A DNA stretch of 25,901 nucleotides from Teretinema sp964641135 (GCA_964641135.1 CAZXJV010000038.1:1-25901); one strand, 5' to 3'; positions 5,987 through 14,677 are shown, counted from the first letter of the stretch. The notes: generated from the sequence alone by a model not told the origin. Translations and numbers: made by a program.

Positions 5987-7399
5987 TCATTCCCTCAGCG
6001 CCACGCCCACCCAGCCTCTCGCCTTCTTCGTCCGCTCCTTCTGAATTCCCTTATTCTGCAGGTGCATGGCGAAAATCCTCTGCGCATACGGCCTTTCAGA
6101 GTTCTTTTCGCACCATGCCAGGTACACCCGGTACAAATCAGACGAGGAAACACGTAAATATCCGGACTTATCCAGTACACAGCACTCAGTCAGGAACGAA
6201 CCAATCAGATCCATCTCCTCCTGGTATTCCTCCGTGGCAAGTTTCACCTCTTCCGGCTCCCCAAGCCGCTCTCTTTGCCACATAAGACACCCGTCGATCA
6301 TCCAATTAAGGATGCCGGACTTCTCCGCCTGTAGCTTCTTCGTTAAATCCGGATCCCGCTCGCCGTAAGGAATAGTCACCATAAAGGGAATCAGCTTGAT
6401 ACGCCGCCAGATACCAAGATCATTCCCCTTAATTACCGGCTTGTGATTGGTCGCCATGAAAATCTTGAACGTCGGCAGGAAATCGAAGTACTCGCCATAG
6501 AGAAACCGGGCGGTCAACACATCCTGCCCGGTCACCTGCTTGATAAGTGGTTCACTCAAACGTCGGCCTTCCTCCGCCTCCACCGTCGTCACAAACCGCG
6601 CCCCGCGGAGCCGGGCAATATCATTCGACATCACATTCCCGTTCTTCCGCATAAACGTTTCTGTCTGTGTGGACATCGCATACTCCCCGAGGATATCCAT
6701 AATCGCGTTCAAGAAGGTACTCTTTCCATTAGCACCTGAGCCATAAAGAATAAACATCACCTGCTCGCTCATGTCACCGGTCAAGGCCCAGCCAACCGCC
6801 TTCTGCAAGAAGTAAATAAGCTGGGCATTCCCGTTCATAATCCGCAGGAGAAAGTTTATCCAGGTGGTGCAAGGAGCCGATCTGTCATAGTTCACCATCG
6901 CGCACTTCGTAATGTACTTGTCCTTCATCGAAGGATGGAGCGTACCGGTCCGGAGATCAATCGTGCCGTTCAACACATTGAGCAGAAACGGCTCCTGGTC
7001 AACATCCTTGGGAGTGATCCTGATTCGCCGTTCATACGAGGCACTTTCCACCAGGGCTTGTCGTCTCCGCAGAGACTCGGACTTGATGACATGGGTTGCC
7101 ATATCAACCGCTCGTTTATGGTCGTTAATCGATGCTACCTGCAGGAAGAGACCTCGCAGAAAGTCCTTGCAGAGTGCAAAAATCTCCCCGCAATCATCGG
7201 GCCGCCATGCGTGATTATCCCAGATAAGCCACTTCTTCCACGCCATACAATAACGGATACGATCATGATAGGCCTTCACGAAAAGCTCGGCGTTGGTGAG
7301 ATCGGTAAACTGTTCCTTCCCGGCAATGAGGTCATCAAGCTTCAATTGTAGCGCATCGTACTGAACCTCAAGCTCCCGCTCATCCTCGCTCACAGGCAC
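5987..7399 (-). CDS. P4-type phage/plasmid helicase, primase half absent
   Basis: This 470-aa protein matches the C-terminal part of P4/D5-family primase-helicases. A D5_N-like region lies at about 40-200, then Walker A GSGANGKST (220-228), an acidic VTTVEAEEG block (270-278), a sensor-1 asparagine in FMATNHKP (N318) and the arginine-finger-like WRRIKLIPF (331-339). The archaeo-eukaryotic primase domain found in full-length P4 alpha or many phage homologues is missing, so it is expected to act as a superfamily III replicative helicase. The start is GTG 7399 with AGGAAAAGG upstream; GTG 7393 is an alternative. It overlaps the preceding gene by 10 bases and ends the leftward phage cluster, an unusual place for a replication gene. 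Confidence 0.85.
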   Translation of the reverse strand: MPVSEDERELEVQYDALQLKLDDLIAGKEQFTDLTNAELFVKAYHDRIRYCMAWKKWLIWDNHAWRPDDCGEIFALCKDFLRGLFLQVASINDHKRAVDMATHVIKSESLRRRQALVESASYERRIRITPKDVDQEPFLLNVLNGTIDLRTGTLHPSMKDKYITKCAMVNYDRSAPCTTWINFLLRIMNGNAQLIYFLQKAVGWALTGDMSEQVMFILYGSGANGKSTFLNAIMDILGEYAMSTQTETFMRKNGNVMSNDIARLRGARFVTTVEAEEGRRLSEPLIKQVTGQDVLTARFLYGEYFDFLPTFKIFMATNHKPVIKGNDLGIWRRIKLIPFMVTIPYGERDPDLTKKLQAEKSGILNWMIDGCLMWQRERLGEPEEVKLATEEYQEEMDLIGSFLTECCVLDKSGYLRVSSSDLYRVYLAWCEKNSERPYAQRIFAMHLQNKGIQKERTKKARGWVGVALRE

Positions 7400-7692
7400 C
7401 CCTTTTCCTGCAATACCTCATAGTACTTCTCGAACCGTTCTACGAACGGAATAAAGCCGCCATCCGGCGTATGAGACACCCGATACAAGGCCACCAATGA
7501 TCCCGGCATCCTTCGGTAGTGTTCCTTCAAGAAATAAATCATCACATTCAAAACCTTGAAGGGAATCCTCTGAGCTGTTTTCTCGTAGTACATCTCATAG
7601 AGTTCCGCTTCCGATATTTCATAGTCAGCGAACTCAAGAAGACGTTTGATTTGCCAACTATACGGATTCCCCCGCTTCTTTCTCGGGGACAT
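7390..7692 (-). CDS. Hypothetical phage-cluster protein (100 aa)
   Basis: I do not recognise this family. The protein is basic at its N-terminus (MSPRKKRGNPYSW) and mostly helical, with no membrane segment. It starts one base after the stop of the upstream 96-aa gene and overlaps the P4-type helicase by 10 bases, so the three are translated as one unit. A helper role for the helicase or packaging is possible, but nothing in the sequence proves it. Confidence 0.7.
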   Translation of the reverse strand: MSPRKKRGNPYSWQIKRLLEFADYEISEAELYEMYYEKTAQRIPFKVLNVMIYFLKEHYRRMPGSLVALYRVSHTPDGGFIPFVERFEKYYEVLQEKGCL

Positions 7693-7693
7693 T

Positions 7694-7984
7694 TCACGTC
7701 CCTTCTTCCCGCACGTACACCTTCACCGCATCCCCAAAACTCGTGCGTTCATCGTCAAAGCGAACAAAAACCCAAAAGAGCCACCAACCAGGCATATCAA
7801 GTTCATTACCCAAAAGGTCATGAGAGATAACCCCACGATTCGCATCGCTCACAAATGCGCCCCATCCCCCGCGGGTACCGTCCGGCTTCTCATATCGAAT
7901 CTCACAGGCAAGGACATCAGCCAAAGCCGTTCCCGTTCGCGCCGATATCCGTAGGGCAGATTGACCCACATAGATATTGGTCAT
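7694..7984 (-). CDS. Small phage protein, possible tail/fibre accessory (96 aa)
   Basis: The protein begins MTNIYVGQSALRISARTGT and contains a beta-rich IRYEKPDGTRGGW segment. This recalls N-terminal domains of phage fibre or baseplate-associated proteins that dock on tails, but it is too short and generic for a firm call. No signal or TM segment is seen. The start codon overlaps the stop of the fibre-like gene as ATGA (7981-7984), so translation is coupled to it. Confidence 0.65.
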   Translation of the reverse strand: MTNIYVGQSALRISARTGTALADVLACEIRYEKPDGTRGGWGAFVSDANRGVISHDLLGNELDMPGWWLFWVFVRFDDERTSFGDAVKVYVREEGT

Positions 7985-9456
7985 AGTAGGTTCCCCCTGA
8001 ACTCAATTTCCCGCGTCACACGGGACACGATTATCAACTCTTCCTTTTTCAAAATCATTCGGGGAAGGAGCCGCTCAAAAAAGGATGCAACACTCTGCAC
8101 CGTTCTAAGAAAACCCACGCTCTGCGCGATCAATCCAATACCTGAAAACCCAGACACACAAAACCGGAATAGTGTTTGAATCATGAAAACCCGGCCAACC
8201 GTCGCCACAACATCCCCAAGAACCCTACAGTATCCAATAAAAGCTCTGGTCATTTTCGAATCGCTTACAGCAACTCCATTAGGGCTTGTTCTTCGAAAGC
8301 CTACCCTTCGGATTCGCAAGTCGGTGAGTCCCACCGTATCCATCACGGACCGATTCACTGCCTGAGCCACCGCATAACTGAAATACGCGCTCATCAATAC
8401 TTGCCAGGTCTGTTCATTCCATTCATCATCATAGGTAGTAGGCGGCGTCGTGTATTCATCAGTACTCATTCGCCGGAAAGTACCCACTGCGTCGTAATAG
8501 GTGTACAGAAACTCCGCCGTGAAATACCCATACCAGAAGGCCGCACCCTGGGCCACAGTCGAAGGCAAGGTAAATGTCGAAGACACCCACGCCGGAGTCG
8601 CCCGTTGTAACTGTACAAACTGCTCATCCCGGGATAACCGGGTCACAGGCATCCCGGCAGAATCCGAATAGAGAACGGCACAAGCAGTACTTGCCCAGTT
8701 CTTATAACTGTACAAATACGAAGTACAGGCTCCCGTTATCGGCGTTGCTGCAGTAAACCGGCTGAAGCCCAGTTTTAACTCAAGATAAAAATCTTCAAAG
8801 TTCTCTTCACCGTACCAGTCGATCGTGTTGAGCGCTCCCCGTGTCTGTGTCCCCACAATCGGATCCACCACTACTGGATACGCGGCATCAGAAAGCCAAT
8901 CTTCCGGAATCGTGATAGTCATCATCTTTCCGGTAATATCAAGCCGGCCCCACACCTTCCGTCCTCGGGCATCCCGAATTTCTGGCCGGTAAATATGACA
9001 AAACTTCCCGGTCTTGTAGGGGCCGTTCCGTTCCTTCCAGTACACTGCGTAGCTTTCCATCACCTCAGGCGGGCATCGAAAAGGAGAAGCTATCAATCGT
9101 TCTGCCGAGGGCTGCCTGAAAAACTCAAGCCCATCAGGAAACTCAAGTTCAATCTCGACGACGTTGCTCTCAGGTTCTTTGAGTAAGACCACGTCGTATT
9201 CAAACCGTTCGCCATCGAGCCGCCTGAACACATGATACCGTTTCGGCGTCGCCTCACTTTTCAGGAAAAGCTTATTTCCCCGAACGCTCTTTTGCCCTGC
9301 GTGTTCCTCTCCGGGCGCAAAGACAAGCGAAGCCTCTCCGCTCCAGCGGGAAAGGCTCATCAGGGAATCAGCAGGAGCAAAACGTACCCGACAGGGCACG
9401 TCATGGACCGACTGGTCTATAAAATGAGAGGCGCGATCTTTTTGAAACAACCTCAT
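7981..9456 (-). CDS. Fibre-like phage structural protein (491 aa)
   Basis: The protein is rich in beta-type, aromatic and Thr/Ser residues. It carries the segment WLSDAAYPVVVDPIVG (about 205-220), a motif I associate with phage tail/fibre or decoration proteins. The last 90 residues are more hydrophobic, with possible membrane-like stretches (VATVGRVFMIQTLFRF and GIGLIAQSVGFL), which is odd for a fibre. ATG 9456 is chosen because the TTG one codon upstream lies inside the previous gene's stop; the junction reads TGATG. It follows another fibre-like gene. The role is inferred from context and pattern. Confidence 0.7.
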   Translation of the reverse strand: MRLFQKDRASHFIDQSVHDVPCRVRFAPADSLMSLSRWSGEASLVFAPGEEHAGQKSVRGNKLFLKSEATPKRYHVFRRLDGERFEYDVVLLKEPESNVVEIELEFPDGLEFFRQPSAERLIASPFRCPPEVMESYAVYWKERNGPYKTGKFCHIYRPEIRDARGRKVWGRLDITGKMMTITIPEDWLSDAAYPVVVDPIVGTQTRGALNTIDWYGEENFEDFYLELKLGFSRFTAATPITGACTSYLYSYKNWASTACAVLYSDSAGMPVTRLSRDEQFVQLQRATPAWVSSTFTLPSTVAQGAAFWYGYFTAEFLYTYYDAVGTFRRMSTDEYTTPPTTYDDEWNEQTWQVLMSAYFSYAVAQAVNRSVMDTVGLTDLRIRRVGFRRTSPNGVAVSDSKMTRAFIGYCRVLGDVVATVGRVFMIQTLFRFCVSGFSGIGLIAQSVGFLRTVQSVASFFERLLPRMILKKEELIIVSRVTREIEFRGNLL

Positions 9457-10007
9457 CAAGAACCCGTAAAGGTAATCTCCCAGTCAATCTGGAGGGTATC
9501 AACACTCGTCACCGTCGCGGCCGGAGATACTTGCGCATAAGCAAGGGACACCGCTCCCGCCGTGTTTCCGTTAAGAAGGCAAGCCTCATTGATTCCCGTT
9601 GCGTTGAGTTTCCCCGCCTCAAAGCTGGCCCGATAGCGGAGTATGTTATCCCCGGTCGAACCAAAAGCCGCCGTCGTCACCGGATACCCGCTATCAAGGG
9701 CTTCCATGGAACCGGTCGGCGTATTACATCGCGTATTCGTTTTCGGACTGCTCCCGGTCCAGCCCGTCCCGAGCTGAATATATCCCGAACTCGCGGTTAC
9801 CTTCGTTTGCGTGGGGCTGGCAAGGAGGAGATTGGCGATCAAGCCCTCTCCCTGTCTCGTCACCGTGTTGTGCTTCTTCGAGATCATGAGCCGTCCTGGA
9901 AGGCCGAAAAAGCGTCTGATAACTCCCGGCTCATGACGTTTGATATTCCCATCCGGGCCAATCACGCATACCCGAACCTTCCCCTTTATCTTGTATTTCG
10001 ACTGCAT
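9456..10007 (-). CDS. Phage tail/fibre-type structural protein (183 aa)
   Basis: The protein has a basic N-terminal KVRVCVIGPDGNIKRHEPG segment, a central YIQLGTGWTG strand and a C-terminal DTLQIDWEITFTG strand. This layout is seen in small phage tail or capsid-attached proteins. No enzyme motif is present. A near-perfect ribosome-binding site (AGGAGGTGAGGG) sits directly before ATG 10007 and overlaps the stop of the upstream gene, predicting high expression as expected for a structural protein. Its stop overlaps the start of the 491-aa gene. Confidence 0.7.
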   Translation of the reverse strand: MQSKYKIKGKVRVCVIGPDGNIKRHEPGVIRRFFGLPGRLMISKKHNTVTRQGEGLIANLLLASPTQTKVTASSGYIQLGTGWTGSSPKTNTRCNTPTGSMEALDSGYPVTTAAFGSTGDNILRYRASFEAGKLNATGINEACLLNGNTAGAVSLAYAQVSPAATVTSVDTLQIDWEITFTGS

Positions 10008-10017
10008 CCCTCACCTC

Positions 10018-10428
10018 CTATCGTGTTAATCCGTATGCAAAGACCCCGGCGATAATCACTACAGCTTCGATGACCGCGCAGGTACGCCAGACTTTGCGCT
10101 CCCCTTCCATGCGAGCAGCTTCAATCCGAATACTTTCCGCGAGGCTTTTTTGAAAGGCGATCTCTCCCGCGTCCTGGGCGGCCACTTCCCGAGCCGCTTC
10201 CTGGGCTGTCCGTTCTATCTCTTCTTCAGCGTCATTCAGTATGTTGCTCACCAGCTCCGCTACCTCCTGTCGCGAGTACACGTTTTTTGACCCGAGCAGC
10301 AAAACGAGCTCGTCCTCGCTCAATGGCGTCGCCCACGCCCTCATAGCGTTCGGCAACTGTATGGCTAGGAGTAGCGCGCACAGCATCCTCCGCTTCAGTC
10401 CGTTTCTGTTTAGCTTCTGTCTGTTCAT
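10018..10428 (-). CDS. Membrane protein overlapping an upstream gene out of frame; spanin-like layout (136 aa)
   Basis: The protein has a signal-like N-terminus (KRRMLCALLLAIQLPNAMRA), a long charged helical middle rich in Glu/Ala, and a C-terminal membrane segment (AVIEAVVIIAGVFAYGL). ATG 10428 is preferred to an upstream in-frame start at 10473. Its first 197 bases overlap the 95-aa gene (10232-10519) in another frame. Nested, out-of-frame membrane genes next to an endolysin are the hallmark of Rz/Rz1 spanins. The expected lipobox cysteine is not seen, however, and the C-terminal TM is atypical. It may be a divergent lysis protein or a holin. Confidence 0.6.
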   Translation of the reverse strand: MNRQKLNRNGLKRRMLCALLLAIQLPNAMRAWATPLSEDELVLLLGSKNVYSRQEVAELVSNILNDAEEEIERTAQEAAREVAAQDAGEIAFQKSLAESIRIEAARMEGERKVWRTCAVIEAVVIIAGVFAYGLTR

Positions 10429-10519
10429 TGTCTTCTTTTCTCTCCCGTATAAAGGCAAATGCGAGAAGAGCAATCACTGCTCCCGCAATCCAGCACATCC
10501 ATTTCCAGATTGTTTTCAT
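10232..10519 (-). CDS. Type II membrane protein, i-spanin-like (95 aa)
   Basis: The protein opens MKTIWKWMCWIAGAVIALLAFAFI, one membrane helix, followed by a highly charged, helical tail (RERKEDNEQTEAKQKR...). That is the topology of Rz-type inner-membrane spanins. The start at 10519 forms an ATGA overlap with the stop of the upstream holin-like gene. A longer in-frame start at 10744 would lie inside that gene and gives an implausible N-terminus. The 3' two-thirds share DNA with the next gene in a different frame. The lysis role is inferred from topology and neighbours, not from homology. Confidence 0.6.
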   Translation of the reverse strand: MKTIWKWMCWIAGAVIALLAFAFIRERKEDNEQTEAKQKRTEAEDAVRATPSHTVAERYEGVGDAIERGRARFAARVKKRVLATGGSGAGEQHTE

Positions 10520-10785
10520 TCCCCGATACCCCCGTTTTTCATCTGAGCCAAAACCTTGAGGCCTACAATCCCGAAGAGAACGCACACGAGCACGGCAAAC
10601 CACACCCACTGTCCGATCTTTCCGGATACAAGAAGCCAGGTCGCAAGGTAGAGACACCCGGGCTTGAAGCCGATCATCTTCGAGGGAAGAGCTACAATTC
10701 GTTTTCCCAGAATTGCCAGGTGTTCGCCGTAGGTGTAGTCGCACACTTCCTTGTAGCCAATTTCTTCACCCTTCTCGTTCAGCAT
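10516..10785 (-). CDS. Small two-helix membrane protein, holin-like (89 aa)
   Basis: Two hydrophobic segments are visible: a shorter one around 44-56 (LYLATWLLV) and a strong one at about 58-82 (IGQWVWFAVLVCVLFGIVGLKV). The N-terminal 40 residues are soluble. The gene directly follows the NlpC/P60 endolysin, overlapping it by 7 bases, and is coupled by ATGA to the i-spanin-like gene. Position, size and topology suggest a holin or holin partner. No family-specific motif was recognised. Confidence 0.6.
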   Translation of the reverse strand: MLNEKGEEIGYKEVCDYTYGEHLAILGKRIVALPSKMIGFKPGCLYLATWLLVSGKIGQWVWFAVLVCVLFGIVGLKVLAQMKNGGIGE

Positions 10786-11333
10786 GTTTCCACCGCCATG
10801 TACTCGGCAAACTCGGCATCGAGTCCGAAAAGGTCAGTCCCCGCGTCAGACGCTTCAACGAATACCTTCCGGTCAAGTCCCCGAATCGCCATGTCATAGC
10901 CCCGCAAGGCATAGGAATTTCGCAAGGAGATAATCATCCTGATGTCCGCCTTCGGTTCCACCACGTTCATCACCACGCCCTCGGAGATTACTCCGCACAC
11001 ATGGCCCACCTCCCCGGCGCGGAGTACTCGGTCGCCGTGAGGGCGGTCGTGTTGGGCGATAAAGAACACAGCTTGAATGTCCTTCACATCCGGGTTCCTG
11101 ATCGTGAAAAACTTACGATAGAGTTCGTTCGCCGTCGTCCGCACGATCTTTCCCGTGGCGGCTGCGAGGGCAAGGCACACGGAACCGGAGCAATCGGCTC
11201 CCGTCGGCAGCTCCTTTCCCCAGAGGTAGGGCGAGCGGTATTGGAGAAGCAGGAAGAATACATAGCGTTCCTGTTCGCTCATCCCCTTGAACTGCTCCCG
11301 CTCCACTTCGAATATTCGCTTCCAATTAATCAT
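10779..11333 (-). CDS. NlpC/P60-type peptidoglycan endopeptidase (phage endolysin)
   Basis: The 184-aa protein has the NlpC/P60 nucleophile motif in YLWGKELPTGADCSG (Cys48), preceded by the usual aromatic-rich approach, and the histidine motif GEVGHVCGVI (His111). These enzymes cut peptide cross-links in peptidoglycan. No signal peptide is seen, so release would depend on a holin, consistent with the holin-like gene that follows. An AAGGAG ribosome-binding site overlaps the end of the upstream gene. The C-terminal 50 residues are not assigned; they may bind the wall. Confidence 0.8.
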   Translation of the reverse strand: MINWKRIFEVEREQFKGMSEQERYVFFLLLQYRSPYLWGKELPTGADCSGSVCLALAAATGKIVRTTANELYRKFFTIRNPDVKDIQAVFFIAQHDRPHGDRVLRAGEVGHVCGVISEGVVMNVVEPKADIRMIISLRNSYALRGYDMAIRGLDRKVFVEASDAGTDLFGLDAEFAEYMAVETC

Positions 11334-11337
11334 CCCT

Positions 11338-11670
11338 CTAGCTCCTTTTCACAAAAGCCATGATGAGCGTGAAAATGCACATCACGGTCGACACGCACAC
11401 CGCCCAGATCGACACAGCAAGACTCTTCCCGCCCTTATGTCCGCTGATATGGCTCTCAAGAAGACGAGCAGTCGCGCACACTGAGGGGTGTTTCTGGCAC
11501 TCTACCTGGTCAGTCTCAAGGCTCGTGATCCTCACGATCGATTGCTGTTTGAACTCCCGCATCTCAGCGCGAAACGCATGCGTTTCACAGCGGAATTCCT
11601 GCATATCCGAGCGAAGGCCGTTCATCACGTTCACCGTCTCGGCAAAGAGTTTCCGATCTTCGTCATTCAT
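11338..11670 (-). CDS. Coiled-coil protein with C-terminal membrane anchor, XhlA-like (110 aa)
   Basis: An N-terminal heptad-like, Glu/Arg-rich helix (about 5-60) is followed by a single C-terminal transmembrane helix (about 83-105, AVSIWAVCVSTVMCIFTLIMAF). That is the layout of XhlA-type proteins, which work with holins in phage-like lysis. GGAGGA lies seven bases before the ATG. It sits between the tail gene and the endolysin, where such proteins are often found. Cysteines at about 27, 58 and 65 are of unknown meaning. The assignment rests on topology. Confidence 0.65.
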   Translation of the reverse strand: MNDEDRKLFAETVNVMNGLRSDMQEFRCETHAFRAEMREFKQQSIVRITSLETDQVECQKHPSVCATARLLESHISGHKGGKSLAVSIWAVCVSTVMCIFTLIMAFVKRS

Positions 11671-13224
11671 CTAGTTCTCCTCCACAAAGAACGTCGCCAC
11701 AAAGGCCTCCCGTGCCTTGTAGCGAAGTTCCATCCGGACAATCTCCGAGCTCTCTGAGACTAGTCCGTCGCTCAGGGCAACACGTACCGGAGCGCCCACC
11801 CGGGCATGAAACACCGCCCGGTTCGTTTTCAGAAAAAAGCCCTTTCGGGGCCGCTTAAGCCGCGCAAGCAGGGTTGCGGCATAGTGACGGTAGTAGGGAA
11901 TTCCGTCCCGTAGACTTTCAGACAGGTAGGGGGTTGTTATGTTCTTCGCAACGGTTCCCTCTCGGGCAACCTCTGCGAGATCATCAATGTAATGGGAGAA
12001 GTTCGATTCCCCGGCAATCGCGTCTCCGTGAATCCGGGCAGAAAGCAAGAGGGTATCACTTTCAGTATCAAGTCTGACGATCGCGCGGTCACGATGAGTG
12101 GTCGTATCATAAACGCCGACACTCAAAGCAGGGCCGTCGGTCTCAAGGTTATCAGTGAAGGTTTCAAGGTCATCGACGTTCTCGGCATAGGCCACGGGCA
12201 GGGTCTTCCCCTCCTCCGTGGTAACGGTGTACCGCGTACCGTATCCGTCTTTTTCGATCTCCCGCTTCTCTCCGTCAAGGATGAAGGGAAAGGTCGGCCT
12301 CAAGTTTCCGGTATACACAATCGGCGGGTCGCCATAGCGCCACAGTTCTTTCTCAGCGAACTCCCGGTATCGTGTCCAGCGGAAGCGCAGGGTGTTCCGA
12401 TACTGCACGCGAAGGTCATGCATCCTTATATGGGTGGTGTTCGTACTGTCAAAGCTGTACTGCACCTCGTCCTCGGTATTCACAAAGACCAGGGGCTTTT
12501 CAAGGGCAGTTTCCAAATGCGCGTTGTAGGTACGCGCAAGGTCGGAAAGCTCGTCCCACACCGAACGGGTCAGTTTCACGTAGGGTAAGTATTCAATCAC
12601 GGTTGAACAGTCGATATCGAGTACGCCAAGGCCGGCGCGGGCGGCGATCCGGTGGACGATTGAGCTTCCCGGAAACTCCTTATCGCAGATTACCGAATGG
12701 ACGATCACTTCGGGATTCGTCCAGTCCTTCTCGCGGTCAGTCTTTTTCAGGCGAAAGGCAAGGTCAACAAGTCCTACCGTACACACTCGTCCCCGGTATC
12801 CGGTCGCAGTCTGCTGGAAGCCGTTCTCGTCCACGTAAAGGAGAAAGCGCTTAACGAAGGGTATGTCTTGTCCGGTGGTGTACGAGATCCTCACCTGCCG
12901 TCCCGGCCGGAGGTTCCCGCAACCATCTTCCTGTTGGAGTCCGTTGTATTTGTTGTAGTCGGGCCGGTAGGTGTCAAAGTACCGGGGGCAGTAAGAGCCG
13001 GTTTCGTTATCAAGGATTACATGGCCCCAGGTGATGGTCCCGCCCGTTTCTTCCCGTAGGCTCGTCACTTCAAGTTCGAGTATCTGGCTTTCCGGGACTG
13101 GGACAAAGGCGCCGGTTCCACTGAAGTCAATTGCCACTTCCGCGCGGATTCTGGTCCGGCATTCTGCTATTGCGTCCCGGAGGCGGTCTTCTACCGCATA
13201 GAATCTCATACCGGAATCACCCAT
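11671..13224 (-). CDS. Phage tail/baseplate hub-like structural protein (517 aa)
   Basis: This large beta-rich protein has segments typical of phage tail-tip or baseplate hub components: ITWGHVILDNETGSYCPRY near 65-80, and a domain around 190-250 (HRIAARAGL... SVWDELSDLARTYNAHLE... PLVFVN) resembling the repeated hub domain of contractile and siphophage tails. No enzymatic motif was seen. ATG 13224 has AAGGGTG upstream. ATG 13209 is an equally plausible start and would give the ATGA overlap with the previous stop common in this cluster. The exact structural role is uncertain. Confidence 0.7.
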   Translation of the reverse strand: MGDSGMRFYAVEDRLRDAIAECRTRIRAEVAIDFSGTGAFVPVPESQILELEVTSLREETGGTITWGHVILDNETGSYCPRYFDTYRPDYNKYNGLQQEDGCGNLRPGRQVRISYTTGQDIPFVKRFLLYVDENGFQQTATGYRGRVCTVGLVDLAFRLKKTDREKDWTNPEVIVHSVICDKEFPGSSIVHRIAARAGLGVLDIDCSTVIEYLPYVKLTRSVWDELSDLARTYNAHLETALEKPLVFVNTEDEVQYSFDSTNTTHIRMHDLRVQYRNTLRFRWTRYREFAEKELWRYGDPPIVYTGNLRPTFPFILDGEKREIEKDGYGTRYTVTTEEGKTLPVAYAENVDDLETFTDNLETDGPALSVGVYDTTTHRDRAIVRLDTESDTLLLSARIHGDAIAGESNFSHYIDDLAEVAREGTVAKNITTPYLSESLRDGIPYYRHYAATLLARLKRPRKGFFLKTNRAVFHARVGAPVRVALSDGLVSESSEIVRMELRYKAREAFVATFFVEEN

Positions 13225-13985
13225 TCACCCTTGTCGTTGCATACTTCAATCACGCACTCTCCATCTATGCGGAAGCGCCTGAATACGAGGATTTCGTCTG
13301 CGTTATCTGTTCTGGCATCGAAGGTCAAAAGGATCGCCCGAGTCAGGGTAAAGCGAAGTCGTCCGCCAAGGGTTATGGTGATTCGATCAAATTCCCGGGC
13401 GTTGTTGAGGGTGTCATCCACTTTCAGGGGGTAGTGAAGCTGGAGGATGGTGGATATTGCATCGCCATAGAGGCGGGTAAGCGCGAACCGGTAGATGTTG
13501 TCGGAGGGCTGTCCTTCTAAGGTTATATCTCCATCGTAAAAGTGGAGGGTTTCGTTCTGTTCCCAGGGAAGGTTCTTGGTGGTGTAGTCCCAGTCGGTAG
13601 CTTCGCGGCCCTCGATGTCAATGCGGAGGTATACGGATTCTTCGCGGTCGGCGCGGATTTCCCAGCCAGTCAAGCGGACGTTAGTATAGATACGCTGTTC
13701 TACGATACGATTGAGATGGAGAGTAAAAGTTCGGGTATGACCGTCAATCAAGAGGGCGGCAAGAGGTATGCGTGAAGTGTTGCAGATTCGGGTTACGGCG
13801 CAGCCAAGGACTTTTACGCTGTTTACACTGACTGGAATGGTTGTTATAGGGAGAAAATAACCAACAAGGGGATCGAGCGGGACTTCTTCACGCTCTTCCC
13901 GGATGGTTTCTAAGCTATAGGGAATAGCAGTTGCAATAGTGTCGCGGATGAGGGTTAGGGTACATTCGGAACCATAGATATACAC
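13206..13985 (-). CDS. Phage tail-associated structural protein (259 aa)
   Basis: This is a beta-strand-rich protein without signal peptide or TM segment. Its position immediately before the hub-like gene, and its end-to-end alternation of short hydrophobic strands, suggest a distal-tail or baseplate component, but I do not recognise a family. It starts at GTG 13985 with AGGAG eight bases upstream. It is the first gene of the leftward tail/lysis cluster after the AT-rich defence block. The genes normally just upstream of such proteins (tail tube, tape measure) are absent from the window. Confidence 0.65.
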   Translation of the reverse strand: MYIYGSECTLTLIRDTIATAIPYSLETIREEREEVPLDPLVGYFLPITTIPVSVNSVKVLGCAVTRICNTSRIPLAALLIDGHTRTFTLHLNRIVEQRIYTNVRLTGWEIRADREESVYLRIDIEGREATDWDYTTKNLPWEQNETLHFYDGDITLEGQPSDNIYRFALTRLYGDAISTILQLHYPLKVDDTLNNAREFDRITITLGGRLRFTLTRAILLTFDARTDNADEILVFRRFRIDGECVIEVCNDKGEWVIPV

Positions 13986-14086
13986 GGGGGTTTCTCCTTC
14001 CGGTTGCTATGGTAGCAAGGGGAAGGAAGGGGGAATTTACCTGAATATTTTATGATACCCTTTTTAAGGATAAAGAAGTTCTATGG

Positions 14087-14677
14087 TTAAGCTAGAATAC
14101 TTTCAATTAGTGTAAAGACATTGGAAAAAGTTGCATTAGGATCAGGCGTCTGTTGATTGGCAGCAGTTAGTGTTTTGGAATTATTGATTGCTATTGGTTG
14201 ATACTTCCTTAGAATAGCGTAAAGTTCAGATCGTCGTAACCATTCAGTTTCTTTACAATAGCCTTTTAAATGGTGGCATAGATCTGTTTCAACTGCATGA
14301 CTATTGGGATAATATTTTGAAGGTACAACATAATGCAGAAGAAACCAGACCTCAAAACAGGGTAACGATTCTGCGAGTCGAATACCCTTGCGTTTAGCTC
14401 TATCGTATATTTCATCGAAGTCCTTCGGTTTAGTATGATCTAGAACATCGCGGTCGAAAACACACCAGATAACATCAAATGCATTATCCTTAGATGCATC
14501 TAGTGCGTACTTCAAGACATAATACGGACTACTACTCTTTGCCATTTTTGGAATCACATTAAGCCCGGGTAGCCTTTCATACCCGCGTAATTGTGTAAAA
14601 TATACCTGTTCCGTCTCTCCTTCTACGACTAAAAGTACAGTTGGATTCGCCTTCCGTGTTCTAGTTAATCGTGCCAT
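14087..14677 (-). CDS. rloB: RloB-family TOPRIM-like protein
   Basis: The 196-aa protein has the conserved pattern of RloB: a strand ending VVEGETEQVYF (E19, E21, E23) and an acidic DRD motif (D75, D77), which together resemble a TOPRIM metal-binding site. RloB is named as an R-linked ORF of type I restriction loci and pairs with an AAA ATPase. Such ATPase-TOPRIM pairs are linked to phage defence, where the TOPRIM protein is a likely nuclease effector. It begins four bases after rloA ends, so the two are co-translated. Low GC sets it apart from the tail genes 100 bases downstream. Confidence 0.85.
   Translation of the reverse strand: MARLTRTRKANPTVLLVVEGETEQVYFTQLRGYERLPGLNVIPKMAKSSSPYYVLKYALDASKDNAFDVIWCVFDRDVLDHTKPKDFDEIYDRAKRKGIRLAESLPCFEVWFLLHYVVPSKYYPNSHAVETDLCHHLKGYCKETEWLRRSELYAILRKYQPIAINNSKTLTAANQQTPDPNATFSNVFTLIESILA

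Noticed and set aside
13986..14086. Target-site duplication shared with 24900-24963 at the ends of the defence block
   Set aside because: Only short resemblances such as GGTTAA were seen, well within chance for AT-rich DNA.
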